From positions 252,544 to 316,543 of the forward strand of contig NZ_LMCQ01000025.1 in assembly GCF_001424835.1 (NCBI RefSeq): a stretch of DNA of 64,000 nt. The letters are read 5' to 3'. The notes beneath the pieces are model-generated. The model was not told the origin of the DNA. It saw only the letters and a list, made by a program, of their open reading frames with translations, and did no database searches. The position numbers were made by a program, and so were the translations under genes. Within the stretch, counting starts at the first letter, position 1. The number at the start of each line of letters is the position of its first letter. Of the stretch, positions 44,701 to 54,004 are shown in pieces. This DNA comes from Variovorax sp. Root318D1 (GTDB taxonomy: Bacteria; Pseudomonadota; Gammaproteobacteria; Burkholderiales; Burkholderiaceae_C).

Positions 44701-47700
44701 GAGCCTGCCGAGCTTGCGATAGACGAAGCCCCCGCCATGGCCGACGAAGCCGTGGCCGAAGAAGCCGCGCAGCCCGAGACCCGGGAGCCCGTCGAAGTGG
44801 CCGAAGTGGCCGCCGCCTCGAGTGCCGAAGACCAGGTCAAGGTCATCGGTCCGCTGCGCATCGGCATCGCGCTCTACAACGTCTACCTCAACGAAGCCGA
44901 CGAATGGTCCAGGCAACTGGCCACCGAAGTTGGCGAGTGGGCACTTGAATCCCACGAGCGGCTGCCCGATTCGACCATTGCGCTGGCCCATTCGCTGGCC
45001 GGCAGTTCGGCCACGGTCGGCTTCCACAGCCTCTCGGGCATGGCGCGCCTTCTCGAAGCCGCGCTGCAGCATCTGCAGATGCAGGGCAGCGGCTCGCGCG
45101 AGCAGGGTGTTGTGCTGGTTGCCGCGGCCGACGAGCTGCGCCGCCTGCTGCACCAGTTTGCCGTCGGCTTCCTGCGCGAACCCTCCGAAGGCACGCTCCA
45201 GGCTTTGCGCGACATCGCCGCGGCGCCCATGCCGGCCGAAGCTGCCGCGCGCATCGAAACCCGTCCTCACCAGCACATGGCGGCTGCCGACGGCATGGCC
45301 GACGTGGCGCTGGACGATTCCGAAGACGCCATCGACATGGCCGACGCGGTCGACGTCGATCTGTTCCCGATCTTCGAAGAAGAAGCGCAGGAACTGCTGC
45401 CCCAGCTGGGCCAGGCGCTGCGCCAGTGGGCCCACCACCCCGACGACAACGCGCCGCGCGCCTCCGTGCTGCGCACGCTGCACACGCTCAAGGGCAGCGC
45501 CCGGCTGGCCGGCGCCATGCGCCTTGGCGAGCGCGCGCACCGCATGGAATCCGAGATCGAAGCCCTGGGCACCCAGGGCGGTGCCGACCGGGTCGAAATC
45601 GAAAAGCTGCTCACGCGCCTTGACGCGCTTCAGGCCACGTTCGACGCACTGCGCGCCGCGGACGATGCCACCCAGGCCGAAGTGGCCCAGCTGGTGGCCG
45701 TGGCATCCGCCACCTCGCCGGGCGTCCAGCTGGTGCAGGTTCCCGCCGAAACCGGCGTGTCGGCCAACGACGAAGTAGTGGCTTCCGTTGACGACGGCGA
45801 AAGCTCCGCATCCGCCCCGGCAGCGGCCGCAGTGCCATCGCTCCTGCCGCGCCCCGCGCCCGCGCTGCTCACGCCGCTGCGCGCGGTGTCGAGCCAGGCG
45901 GTGCGCATTCGCACCCAGCTGCTCGACCGCTTGGTGGCGCAGACCGGCGAGGTCATCATCACGCGCTCGCGCCTGGAGGCCGAGCTGGGCCAGCTGCGCG
46001 GTTCGCTGTCCGATCTGACCGGCAACCTCGACCGCCTGCGCCAGCAGCTGCGCGACATCGAGGTGCAGGCCGAAAGCCAGATGCAGTCCCGCCTCGCGCA
46101 GGCCAAGGATTCGCAGCAGAGCTTCGACCCGCTCGAGTTCGACCGCTTCACCCGCGTGCAGGAACTCACGCGCATGATGGCCGAGTCGGTGAACGACGTG
46201 GCCACCGTGCAGCGCACGCTGCAAAAGACGGTGCAGGCGACGGAAGACGACCTCAGCGTGCAGGCGCGCCAGACGCGCGAACTGCAGCGCGGCCTGCTGC
46301 GCACGCGAATGGTGGAGTTCGAAGGCATTTCCGACCGCCTCTACCGCGTGGTGCGCCAGGCGTCCAAGGACACCGGCAAGCAGGTGCGCCTGGACATCGT
46401 CGGCGGCTCGATCGAAATGGACCGCGGCGTGCTCGACCGGATGACACCGGCCTTCGAGCACCTGCTGCGCAATTGCGTGGCACACGGCATCGAAGACCCG
46501 GCCGCGCGCGAAAAGGCCGGCAAGGACGCCAACGGCCTGATCGTGATCGACCTGCATCACGAAGGCAACGACGTCTCCGTGAGCTTCCGCGACGACGGCG
46601 CCGGCCTGGACAACCAGCGCATTGCAGAGCGGGCCCGCACGCTGGGCCTGCTGGCAGCGGACCAGGAACTGTCGCCCGAGGAAGCCACCGAGCTGATCTT
46701 CAAGCCCGGTTTCTCCACCGCTGGCCAGGTCTCCGAACTGGCGGGCCGGGGCATCGGCATGGACGTGGTGCGCTCGCAGATTGCGGCGCTCGGCGGCCGC
46801 ATCGAAACGCACAGTACGTCCGGCCAGGGCACCACCTTCAAGCTGGTGCTGCCGCTCACCACCGCCGTGACGCACGTGGTAATGCTGCGCGCCGGCGACG
46901 TGTCGATCGGCGTGCCGTCCAACCTGGTCGAGCTGGTGCAGCGCGTGAGCAGCACCGAACTCGAAGCGGCCTACCTGCACAACAGCCATCCGTTCGGCAG
47001 CGAACAGGTGCCGTTCTACTGGGCGGGTGCACTGCTGCAGGCTTCGGCGCGCAGCGAGCACCCCACCGCCAAGAACAACACCGTCGTGATCGTGCGAAGC
47101 GCGGCGCAGCGTGTGGGCCTGCATGTGGACGAAGTGCTGGGCAACCAGGAAGTCGTGGTCAAGAACCTCGGGCCGCAGCTTGCGCGCCTGCCGGGTCTGG
47201 CCGGCATCTCGGTGCTGGCTTCGGGCGCGGTGGCGCTGATCTACAACCCGGTGGCGCTGGCCGCGGTGCATGGCGAACAGGCCCGGCTGCGCCAGGCTGC
47301 CGCGCTGGTGGCGCCTGCGCACGGCTCCGCCGGTGCCGAGCAGGGCGGTGTGCCGCACGAACCGTTGCCGGTGCTGGCGCCGCCGGTGCCGCAGGTTCCG
47401 CTGGTGCTGGTGGTCGACGACTCCATCACCGTGCGCCGCGTGACGCAGCGCCTGCTGCAGCGCGAAGGCTATCGCGTGTCGCTTGCGGCCGACGGTCTGC
47501 AGGCACTCGAACGGCTCCAGCAGGAGCGCCCGGCCGTGGTGCTGTCCGACATCGAGATGCCGCGTATGGACGGCTTCGACCTCGCACGCAACATCCGCGC
47601 GGACGACTCGATGGCGGGGCTGCCGATCATCATGATCACCTCGCGCATTGCCGAGAAGCACCGCGACTACGCCCGCACGCTGGGTGTGAACCACTACCTC

Positions 47701-47781
47701 GGCAAGCCCTACTCGGAAGAGGAACTGCTGCGCCTGGTGCGTGCGTACACGAGCGAACCGGCGCTCGCCGCCGCAGCCTGA
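41785..47781 (+). CDS. chpA: Hybrid chemosensory kinase ChpA/PilL with multiple Hpt domains
   Basis: A 1998-residue kinase starting at GTG 41785. The first ~600 residues are helical with degenerate Hpt/FimL-like modules. His-containing phosphotransfer motifs occur at H709 (FHTLKGSSR), H1069 (AHSLAGSSA) and H1233 (LHTLKGSAR). An acidic Pro/Ala/Glu-rich linker (~800-1010) separates the first two. Then follow the CheA dimer helices (~1370-1530), the ATPase domain (NCVAHGIEDP, DDGAGLDNQRI, GRGIGMDVV), a CheW domain (~1690-1830) and a receiver domain with acceptor D1922 (SDIEMPRMDGF). It receives PilJ signals and phosphorylates PilG and PilH to steer twitching. Last gene of the operon. Confidence 0.94.
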   Translation: MSIQSPATAPIAGNVPATEDLGPLAWVLGEIQKSLDGVGKSLRRFVRDVGNASELESGPLQMARQQLHQSVGALQMVGNTAPALVLGSIEFAVQGFIAEPQRCTDSAVLKIERAGFAVIDFLHALLAGKAVSSVALFPQYRDVLELVGNERVHPADLWSVAWRWVEVRPALTQAALAYDPAVRSRLDREVLQLVKTGDPQAARRLQALCLGLGRGALLPRVASFWTLAAGFFEALALELIPADPYVKRAASRVLLQYATFARGDSTVSDRLGQDLLFFCAQAVPAADSDEAATLRTVRAAWGVAGEPRVDYSVEQFGRFDPLVLAQARKRIETAKEMWSALSGGDVGRTRQVADTFAQLGESLQKLHPPILPMVEALTNAVEASVRSGQPPDTELAMEVATSVLYLEAALEDLDPSDPQLTSRTLQLAGRIERVREGGHSEPLEPWMEDLYRRVSDRQTMGTVVDELRSHLSELEKSLDQYFRRPAEKGLLRTVPTQLLQMRGVFSVLGLEQAAHTVQRMRDDVEQMLVGNASPVEEMQSFDALGNNLGALGFLIDMLGYQPALAKRLFVFDQEAGELKPLMGRQATDAPTADVAAPGAAATPSDGVLSIEEVDAQIASKLAALATPNRKAKVSPIEEFSRKADSWTNKITGPSALPDTEVTELEEDDLQNIFLDEAREVVQNGLAAIDELGSHPDDTEELTILRRAFHTLKGSSRMVGLTDFGDAAWSLEQVLNTWLADQRDATPDLLVGTRKAMEEFSQWVEAIASGSQHGWKSSHFSRVADALLAGEPVPAMPARVSDAEALAVAARHIAAEPPAVAPLPLPELPELPDLSLTAVAPEPAPAAAFEWPPTEAPQEAATPEAEDDFTSTDFLDFESKPLPADEPVWTDVEKFDFPELAIKTETPALPQAEVADEPATEPVAELPVLDGLPELEWASEPAPVVAEEPVPVAAEVPPAEELVEVPALQLAPEEPAELAIDEAPAMADEAVAEEAAQPETREPVEVAEVAAASSAEDQVKVIGPLRIGIALYNVYLNEADEWSRQLATEVGEWALESHERLPDSTIALAHSLAGSSATVGFHSLSGMARLLEAALQHLQMQGSGSREQGVVLVAAADELRRLLHQFAVGFLREPSEGTLQALRDIAAAPMPAEAAARIETRPHQHMAAADGMADVALDDSEDAIDMADAVDVDLFPIFEEEAQELLPQLGQALRQWAHHPDDNAPRASVLRTLHTLKGSARLAGAMRLGERAHRMESEIEALGTQGGADRVEIEKLLTRLDALQATFDALRAADDATQAEVAQLVAVASATSPGVQLVQVPAETGVSANDEVVASVDDGESSASAPAAAAVPSLLPRPAPALLTPLRAVSSQAVRIRTQLLDRLVAQTGEVIITRSRLEAELGQLRGSLSDLTGNLDRLRQQLRDIEVQAESQMQSRLAQAKDSQQSFDPLEFDRFTRVQELTRMMAESVNDVATVQRTLQKTVQATEDDLSVQARQTRELQRGLLRTRMVEFEGISDRLYRVVRQASKDTGKQVRLDIVGGSIEMDRGVLDRMTPAFEHLLRNCVAHGIEDPAAREKAGKDANGLIVIDLHHEGNDVSVSFRDDGAGLDNQRIAERARTLGLLAADQELSPEEATELIFKPGFSTAGQVSELAGRGIGMDVVRSQIAALGGRIETHSTSGQGTTFKLVLPLTTAVTHVVMLRAGDVSIGVPSNLVELVQRVSSTELEAAYLHNSHPFGSEQVPFYWAGALLQASARSEHPTAKNNTVVIVRSAAQRVGLHVDEVLGNQEVVVKNLGPQLARLPGLAGISVLASGAVALIYNPVALAAVHGEQARLRQAAALVAPAHGSAGAEQGGVPHEPLPVLAPPVPQVPLVLVVDDSITVRRVTQRLLQREGYRVSLAADGLQALERLQQERPAVVLSDIEMPRMDGFDLARNIRADDSMAGLPIIMITSRIAEKHRDYARTLGVNHYLGKPYSEEELLRLVRAYTSEPALAAAA

Positions 47782-47797
47782 AGCATTGCCACCCAAA

Positions 47798-47825
47798 AAC
47801 AAAGGGGCCTTCGGGCCCCTTTGTT
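47798..47825. terminator. Bidirectional UUCG-loop terminator between chpA and phr
   Basis: A 12-bp perfect stem, AACAAAGGGGCC with GGCCCCTTTGTT, closes a TTCG tetraloop. A-rich sequence on the left and TTATTTTT on the right provide U tracts in both directions. It ends both the pil-chp transcript and the convergent photolyase transcript. Confidence 0.92.
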
Positions 47826-49323
47826 ATTTTTGCAGCGCCTTGGCACGTGCCACGCCGTAGCGCTGCAGCGTCTTTTCGCGCGCCTCGGCGTGGTCTACAA
47901 CCGGCTTCGGATAGTTCTCGCCCAGCTTGATGCCTGCCGCTTCCAGTTCCACCGGCGAAGCCGTCCAGGGCGCGTGGATCGCCGCATTCGAGAGTCCCGC
48001 CAGCTGCGGCAGGTAGCGCCGGATGAACTTGCCTTCCGGATCGAAGCGCTCGCTCTGCGTCACCGGGTTGAAGATTCGGAAGTAGGGCTGCGCATCGCAG
48101 CCGCTGGAGCTGGCCCACTGCCAGCCACCGTTGTTCGACGCCAGTTCGAAGTCGTTCAGGTGCAGCGCAAAGTAGCGCTCGCCGCGCCGCCAATCCAGCC
48201 CCAGGTCCTTGCAGAGGAAACTCGCCACCACCATGCGCAGCCGGTTGTGCATGTATCCGCTCTGGTTGATCTGCAGCATGGCGGCGTCCACCAGCGGGTA
48301 GCCGGTGCGGCCTTGGCACCAGGCTTCGAACAGCTGGTCGGCATGCTTGCCGTGGTGCCACTGGATCTTGTCGTACTCGGGCCGGAAGCTCTTCGATTCG
48401 CCGCCCGAATGCACGTGCGGGAAGTGCGCCAGGATCTGGAAGTAGAACTCCCGCCAGATCAGCTCGCTGAGCCAGGTCGCCGCGCCCGCATCGCCCTGCA
48501 GCGAAAGCTGGTGCGCGACCCCTGCCAGCTGCCGCACCGACACCGTGCCGAAGCGCAGGTGCACGCCCAGATAGCTCGGCCCCCGGACCGCCGGAAAGTT
48601 GCGAGCCGCGTCATAGCGGTCGATGCGCTGGAAAAAATCTTCGAACAACGCCGCCGCGCCGCTGGTGCCGGTCGGGATTTCGAGCTCCGAAAGATTGCTC
48701 TTCTGGAAGCCGATTTCCTCCAGCGTCGGCACTGGCCCGCGGTAGGCTCCGGGCGGCGGCGCCAGCGCGTCGGCGTGGGTGCGAACCGGGTAGGACTTCA
48801 GGAAGAAGGAATCCACCTTGGCCAGCCAAGCCCGCTTGTAGGGCGTGAACACGGTGTAAGGCTGGTCCGTCTTGTTCAGCAGCTCGTCGCGGTCGAAAAC
48901 GGTGGAATCCTTGAAGGTGTGAAAGCTCACGCCCGCATTGGCCAGGGCGCCGAGCACCTGGGCATCGCGCGACAGGGCGTCGGGCCCGTCGTCGCGGTTG
49001 GCAAAGACGGCCTGCACGTCCAGTTCGTGCGCCAGCGCCGGAATTTCGTCGACCGCGGCGGCGTGCCGCACGATCAACCCGCCGCTGAGCGCCTGCAGCT
49101 CGGCGTCGAGCTCCACCAGCGATTCGCGGATGAATTCCACCCGCCGGTCGATGCGGGGAAGGGGGTCCAGAATGGCCCGGTCGAACACGAAAACGCACAC
49201 CACCTGCCGGCAGGCCCGCAGGGCCTGGTAGAGCGCCGCGTTGTCGTCCACGCGAAGGTCGCGGCGAAACCACATGAGCCCTTTGGGATAGGTCTTGTCG
49301 ACGGCCAGTAAAATCGGCGGCAT
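47824..49323 (-). CDS. phrB: Deoxyribodipyrimidine photolyase (cryptochrome/photolyase family)
   Basis: A 499-residue light-driven DNA repair enzyme. The N-terminal alpha/beta antenna domain has MWFRRDLRVDDNAALYQAL; the C-terminal FAD domain shows TWLSELIWREFYFQIL, the class I signature TGYPLVDAAMLQINQSGYMHNRLRMVVASFL and the Trp chain region NNGGWQWASSSGCDAQPYFRIFNP. It reverses cyclobutane pyrimidine dimers. ATG 49323 abuts the start of the divergent yqgE (CATATG). Convergent with chpA. Confidence 0.95.
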   Translation of the reverse strand: MPPILLAVDKTYPKGLMWFRRDLRVDDNAALYQALRACRQVVCVFVFDRAILDPLPRIDRRVEFIRESLVELDAELQALSGGLIVRHAAAVDEIPALAHELDVQAVFANRDDGPDALSRDAQVLGALANAGVSFHTFKDSTVFDRDELLNKTDQPYTVFTPYKRAWLAKVDSFFLKSYPVRTHADALAPPPGAYRGPVPTLEEIGFQKSNLSELEIPTGTSGAAALFEDFFQRIDRYDAARNFPAVRGPSYLGVHLRFGTVSVRQLAGVAHQLSLQGDAGAATWLSELIWREFYFQILAHFPHVHSGGESKSFRPEYDKIQWHHGKHADQLFEAWCQGRTGYPLVDAAMLQINQSGYMHNRLRMVVASFLCKDLGLDWRRGERYFALHLNDFELASNNGGWQWASSSGCDAQPYFRIFNPVTQSERFDPEGKFIRRYLPQLAGLSNAAIHAPWTASPVELEAAGIKLGENYPKPVVDHAEAREKTLQRYGVARAKALQK

Positions 49324-49923
49324 ATGGCTGCCGATTCTGCCCCGATGAACCTCACGCATCATTTCCTGATTGCGATGCCGGGGATGGAAGATAAAACTTT
49401 CAACCGCAGCGTCGTCTACCTCTGCGAGCACAGCGAGCGCGGCGCGCTGGGCTTGGTCATCAACAAGCCCAGCGACCTCAACCTGAAGGATCTGTTCGAG
49501 AAGATCGAACTGCACCTCGTGCGCCCCGAACTTGGCAACGCGCCCGTCTTCCAGGGCGGGCCGGTGCAGACCGAACGCGGCTTCGTGCTGCACGAGCCGG
49601 TGTTTTCCCATGCCGAAAAGCCCGAGGAATCGGTCTATGCCTCGACCATGACCATTCCCGGCGGGCTCGAAATGACCACCTCCAAGGACGTGCTGGAAGC
49701 CCTGGCCACCGGCGCCGGGCCGCGAAAGGTGTTGGTTTCGCTGGGCTATTCGGCCTGGGGCGAGGGCCAGCTCGAGTCCGAACTGGCTGAAAACAGCTGG
49801 CTCACCGTGAGCGCCGACCCGGCCGTGATCTTCGACACCCCGGTCGAGCAGCGCTACGACAAGGCGCTGCTGTTGCTGGGCCTGGAAGCGTGGACGCTGT
49901 CGCCGGAAGCGGGACACGCGTGA
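49324..49923 (+). CDS. yqgE: YqgE/AlgH family (UPF0301) protein
   Basis: A 199-residue protein of the UPF0301 fold: LTHHFLIAMPGMEDKTFNRSVVYLCEHSERGALGLVINKP, VFQGGPVQTERGFVLH and LGYSAWGEGQLESELAENSWL. Its molecular role is unclear (in Pseudomonas it is called AlgH). Two starts are possible: ATG 49324, which touches the phr start, or ATG 49345 (protein starting MNLTHHFL). It overlaps ruvX by one base, the usual neighbour. Confidence 0.92.
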   Translation: MAADSAPMNLTHHFLIAMPGMEDKTFNRSVVYLCEHSERGALGLVINKPSDLNLKDLFEKIELHLVRPELGNAPVFQGGPVQTERGFVLHEPVFSHAEKPEESVYASTMTIPGGLEMTTSKDVLEALATGAGPRKVLVSLGYSAWGEGQLESELAENSWLTVSADPAVIFDTPVEQRYDKALLLLGLEAWTLSPEAGHA

Positions 49924-50377
49924 TGGCCGCTGCCATGCCCGACGCGCCCCAACCCTCCGCTTCTTCTTCCGTTCCCGTTCCTGTTGCCGTTCCCTCGCAC
50001 TTCCAGAGCTTCCTGGCCTTCGACTTCGGCCTGAAGCGCACCGGCGTCGCGAGCGGCAACCGGCTGCTGGGCACCGCCACCCCCCAAGCCACCATCAAGG
50101 CCGAGGGCGATGCGCGTTTTGCGCTGGTCGAGGCCCGCATCAAGGAATGGCAGCCCGACGCGCTGGTGGTCGGCGTGCCCTACCACCCCGACGGCGCCCC
50201 ACACGAGAACACCCGCCGCGCACAGAAGTTCGCGCGCCAGCTGCGTGGGCGCTTCAATCTGCAGGTGTTCGAGGTCGATGAGCGCTACAGCACGACCGAG
50301 GCGTTGGCCTCCGGCGCCCGCGACGCCGATGCCGCCTCCGCCTGCATCATCCTGGAACAATTCTTGAGGAGCATCCC

Positions 50378-50381
<4 letters not shown>
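49923..50381 (+). CDS. ruvX: Putative pre-16S rRNA nuclease YqgF (RuvX)
   Basis: A 152-residue RNase H-like protein: FLAFDFGLKRTGVASGN (first acidic residue), VVGVPYHPDGAPHENTRRA and VFEVDERYSTTEAL. It is thought to trim the 5' end of 16S rRNA precursors. A ~25-residue Pro/Ser/Val-rich N-terminal tail (MMAAAMPDAPQPSASSSVPV) precedes the fold, and the true start could be later. Overlaps yqgE and pyrR. Confidence 0.93.
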
Positions 50382-50874
<493 letters not shown>

Positions 50875-50875
<1 letters not shown>

Positions 50876-51837
50876 TGCTCTACAAGCGAAATCCGCAGCT
50901 CAACAAGAACGGCGAGCTGATTCACCTGCTGTCGATCGAGGGCCTGCCCAGGGACATCGTCACGCACATTCTCGACACCGCAGCCAACTTCACCAGCGTG
51001 AGCGACCGCGAGGTCAAGAAGGTGCCGCTCTTGCGCGGCAAGAGCGTGTTCAACCTGTTCTTCGAAAACAGCACCCGCACCCGCACCACCTTCGAGATTG
51101 CGGCCAAGCGCCTGTCGGCCGACGTCATCAACCTGGACATTGCGCGCTCCTCGGCCACCAAGGGCGAGTCGCTGCTCGACACCATCGCCAACCTGAGCGC
51201 GATGGCGGCCGATCTGTTCGTGGTGCGGCACAGCGAATCGGGCGCGCCCTACCTCATCGCGCAGCATGTGGCGCCCCACGTGCACGTGGTGAACGCCGGC
51301 GACGGCCGCCACGCGCACCCTACGCAGGGGCTGCTCGACATGTACACGATCCGCCATTACAAGAAAGACTTCTCGAACCTCACGGTCGCCATCGTCGGCG
51401 ACGTGCTGCATTCGCGCGTGGCGCGCTCCGACATCCATGCGCTCACCACGCTGGGGTGCGCCGAAGTGCGCGTGGTCGGCCCGAAGACTCTCGTGCCCGG
51501 CGACATGGCCGGCATGGGCGTGCGCGTGTGCCACACGCTCGAAGAGGGCATCAAGGACTGCGACGTCATCATCATGCTGCGCCTGCAGAACGAGCGCATG
51601 AGCGGCGCGCTGCTGCCCTCGTCGCAAGAGTTCTTCAAGACCTACGGCCTTACGCCCGAGAAGCTGCAATTGGCCAAGCCGGATGCCATCGTCATGCACC
51701 CAGGGCCGATCAACCGCGGCGTGGAGATCGACTCTGCCGTGGTCGACGGAAAGCAGAGCGTGATCCTGCCCCAGGTCACCTTCGGCATTGCCGTCCGCAT
51801 GGCAGTGATGAGCATCGTCGCAGGAAACGAAGCATGA
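50875..51837 (+). CDS. pyrB: Aspartate carbamoyltransferase catalytic subunit PyrB
   Basis: A 320-residue enzyme for the first committed step of pyrimidine synthesis. Carbamoyl-phosphate site FENSTRTRTTFEIAAKRL, SSATKGESLLDT and the aspartate loop HPGPINRGVEI are intact. No pyrI regulatory chain is encoded here. The neighbouring inactive dihydroorotase-like protein is expected to form a complex with it, as in Pseudomonas. Coupled on both sides (TGATG before, ATGA after). Confidence 0.97.
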
Positions 51838-53120
51838 GCAGAACACTGATTACCAACGGCCGCGTGGTCGACCCCGCATCAGGCACCGACAAGAAAACCG
51901 ACATCGCCATTGCCGACGGCAAGATCGCCGGCATCGGCCTCGTGCCGGCCGGCTTCAAGGCCGACCGCACCATCGATGCCGCGGGCTGCATCGTCGCACC
52001 CGGCCTGGTCGACCTGGCGGCACGCCTGCGTGAGCCCGGCTACGAACACGAAGGCATGCTCGAAAGCGAAATGGCCGCGGCCATTGCGGGCGGCGTGACC
52101 AGCGTCGTGTGTCCGCCCGACACCGACCCGGTGCTCGACGAGCCCGGCCTGGTCGAGATGCTCAAGTTCCGCGCCGAAAAACTGCAAGGCGCGCGTCTGT
52201 TCCCGCTCGGCGCGCTCACGCGCGGCCTGGCCGGCGGCGTGCTCACCGAAATGGCCGAGCTCACCGAGGCCGGCTGCATCGGTTTCAGCCAGGCCGACGT
52301 GGCGCTGGCTGACACCCAGGTGCTGCAGCGCGCGCTGCTCTACGCCAGCACCTTCGGCTACACCGTGTGGCTGCGCCCGCAAGACCGCGATCTGGGCAAG
52401 GGCGTGGCCGCCAGCGGTCCGCTTGCGACGCGGCTCGGTCTTTCGGGTGTGCCGGTGTCGGCGGAAACCATTGCCATCTTCACCATCATCGAGCTCATGA
52501 AGAGCACCGGCGCGCGCGTGCACCTGTGCCGCATTTCCAGTGCCGCGGGCGTGGCGCTGGTGCGTGCGGCCAAGGCGCAAGGCCTGCCGCTCACCTGCGA
52601 CGTCAGCATCAACTCGCTGCACCTGGCCGACACCGACATCGGCTTTTTCGACAGCCGCGCGCGCCTCAATCCGCCTTTGCGCCAGCAGGGCGACCGCGAT
52701 GCGCTCTCGGCCGCGCTGGCCGACGGCACCATCGACGCGCTGGTGTCCGACCACACGCCCGTCGAGGCCGACGCCAAGACGCTGCCCTTTGCCGAAGCCG
52801 AACCCGGCGCCACCGGGCTCGAACTGCTGCTGCCGCTCGCGCTGCAATGGGGCGAGCGCAGCGGTGCCGGGCTGTCGCGCGCGCTGGAGGTCATCAGTTC
52901 CGCGCCGGCAAAGCTATTGACAGCCGCCGACGCGGCCACCGGCATCGGCCGGCTCTCCGAGGGCGGCGTGGCCGACCTGTGCGTCTTCGACCCCGCCATC
53001 GAATGGCAGGTGCAACCCGAGGCGCTCAGGAGCCAGGGCAAGCACACGCCGTTCGCCGGCTATCCGCTGCTGGGCCGCGCGCGCCATACCCTCGTCGCGG
53101 GCCGCGTGGTCCATGGCTGA
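51834..53120 (+). CDS. pyrX: Dihydroorotase-like protein lacking the HxH metal ligands (PyrC'/PyrX type)
   Basis: A 428-residue amidohydrolase-fold protein in dihydroorotase position. The family metal motif DxHxHxREPG reads D60-L-A62-A-R64-L-R-E-P-G here, so both His ligands are lost (to Ala and Arg). The carboxylated-lysine region is also not obvious, although VSDHTPVEAD near residue 305 is kept. In Pseudomonas such a non-catalytic chain (PyrC'/PyrX) is a structural partner of PyrB. A true pyrC is expected elsewhere. Four-base overlap with pyrB fits a fixed subunit ratio. Confidence 0.9.
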   Translation: MSRTLITNGRVVDPASGTDKKTDIAIADGKIAGIGLVPAGFKADRTIDAAGCIVAPGLVDLAARLREPGYEHEGMLESEMAAAIAGGVTSVVCPPDTDPVLDEPGLVEMLKFRAEKLQGARLFPLGALTRGLAGGVLTEMAELTEAGCIGFSQADVALADTQVLQRALLYASTFGYTVWLRPQDRDLGKGVAASGPLATRLGLSGVPVSAETIAIFTIIELMKSTGARVHLCRISSAAGVALVRAAKAQGLPLTCDVSINSLHLADTDIGFFDSRARLNPPLRQQGDRDALSAALADGTIDALVSDHTPVEADAKTLPFAEAEPGATGLELLLPLALQWGERSGAGLSRALEVISSAPAKLLTAADAATGIGRLSEGGVADLCVFDPAIEWQVQPEALRSQGKHTPFAGYPLLGRARHTLVAGRVVHG

Positions 53121-53143
53121 ATAAAAAGAGGGCCCCCGTCTCG

Positions 53144-53890
53144 ATGGTTCATTCGCTGAAGGCTTGCTGGCGCCTGCTGCACGCGGTGGGGCACGCACTC
53201 GGCGGCTGGTGGACGATCCGCTTCGCCTTTCCGGGCCTCTCGCCGCAAGAGCGCAACCTGCGCGTGCAGCAATGGTCTCGGCGCCTGCTCGAGATCATGG
53301 GCGTCACGCTCAAGGTGCAGGGCACCCCACCGGGAGACGGGCCGGTGCTGCTCATCTGCAATCACCTCTCGTGGCTCGACATCACCGCCATCCACGCCGC
53401 GTGCCATGTGCGCTTTGTCTCCAAGTCGGGCGTGAAGCACTGGCCGCTCATCGGCACGCTCTCAACCGGCGCGGGCTCGCTCTACATCGAGCGTGAGCGC
53501 CGGCGCGACGCGATGCGCGTGGTGCACCACATGACCGAGGCGCTGCAGGACGGCGACCGCATCGGGGTGTTCCCCGAAGGCACCACCAGCGACGGCAACG
53601 GGCTGCTGCCCTTTCACGCCAACCTGTTGCAGGCCGCCATTTCTTCCGGCGCACCCGTGCTGCCCGCCGCGCTGCGCTTTGCCGACGCGGCCACTGGTGA
53701 AACCAGCCAGGCGCCGCGCTACATCGACGACGACAACCTGCTGACCTCGCTCTGGAACACGCTGCGCGCGCCGCCTCTGCTGGCCATCGTGCGCTTTGGC
53801 GAACCGCAGCCATCGCTTGGACGCGAGCGCCGCGCATGGGCTCTGGCGCTGCGTGAAGACGTGCAACAACTGCGCCACGACACCCACTGA
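53144..53890 (+). CDS. PlsC-family lysophospholipid/lyso-ornithine-lipid acyltransferase
   Basis: A 248-residue acyltransferase with an N-terminal hydrophobic patch, HX4D motif NHLSWLD, FVSKSGVKHWPLIG, and FPEGTTSDGN. It acylates a lyso-lipid; glycerophospholipid and ornithine-lipid (OlsA) versions are hard to separate by sequence. It follows pyrX by 23 bp and is the last gene of the yqgE-to-pyrX unit; this neighbour order is common in Burkholderiales. It is distinct from the PlsC-like gene in the ynb-like cluster. Confidence 0.88.
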   Translation: MVHSLKACWRLLHAVGHALGGWWTIRFAFPGLSPQERNLRVQQWSRRLLEIMGVTLKVQGTPPGDGPVLLICNHLSWLDITAIHAACHVRFVSKSGVKHWPLIGTLSTGAGSLYIERERRRDAMRVVHHMTEALQDGDRIGVFPEGTTSDGNGLLPFHANLLQAAISSGAPVLPAALRFADAATGETSQAPRYIDDDNLLTSLWNTLRAPPLLAIVRFGEPQPSLGRERRAWALALREDVQQLRHDTH

Positions 53891-53917
53891 CTCAGCCGTG
53901 TGCAGCTGCAAGAGCGC

Positions 53918-53945
53918 AAAAAAAAGCGCTCCCGGAGGAGCGCTT
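53918..53945 (-). terminator. Terminator for the 25-residue membrane protein gene
   Basis: A 9-bp stem AAGCGCTCC/GGAGCGCTT with a 4-nt loop. In the minus direction it is followed by eight T residues, so it ends a minus-strand transcript. It lies 59 bp past the stop of the small gene at 54005-54082, supporting that gene as real. Confidence 0.82.
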
Positions 53946-54004
53946 AACGACGCACGAATGCGCCGTGAGGAGGAATCTGGATTCGTTGGTCTTGCCCTTG
54001 TTCT

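Noticed and set aside
39432..47781. Flagellar-type chemotaxis operon
   Set aside because: The PilG/PilH single receivers, PilJ-type receptor and multi-Hpt kinase are those of the type IV pilus system; cheY/cheZ/cheR/cheB/flagellar genes are absent.
43894..47802. A 1302-codon open frame on the minus strand opposite chpA
   Set aside because: It is a GC-rich shadow of chpA. The product is His/Arg/Gly-rich with no domain, while the plus strand has clear CheA, CheW and receiver motifs.
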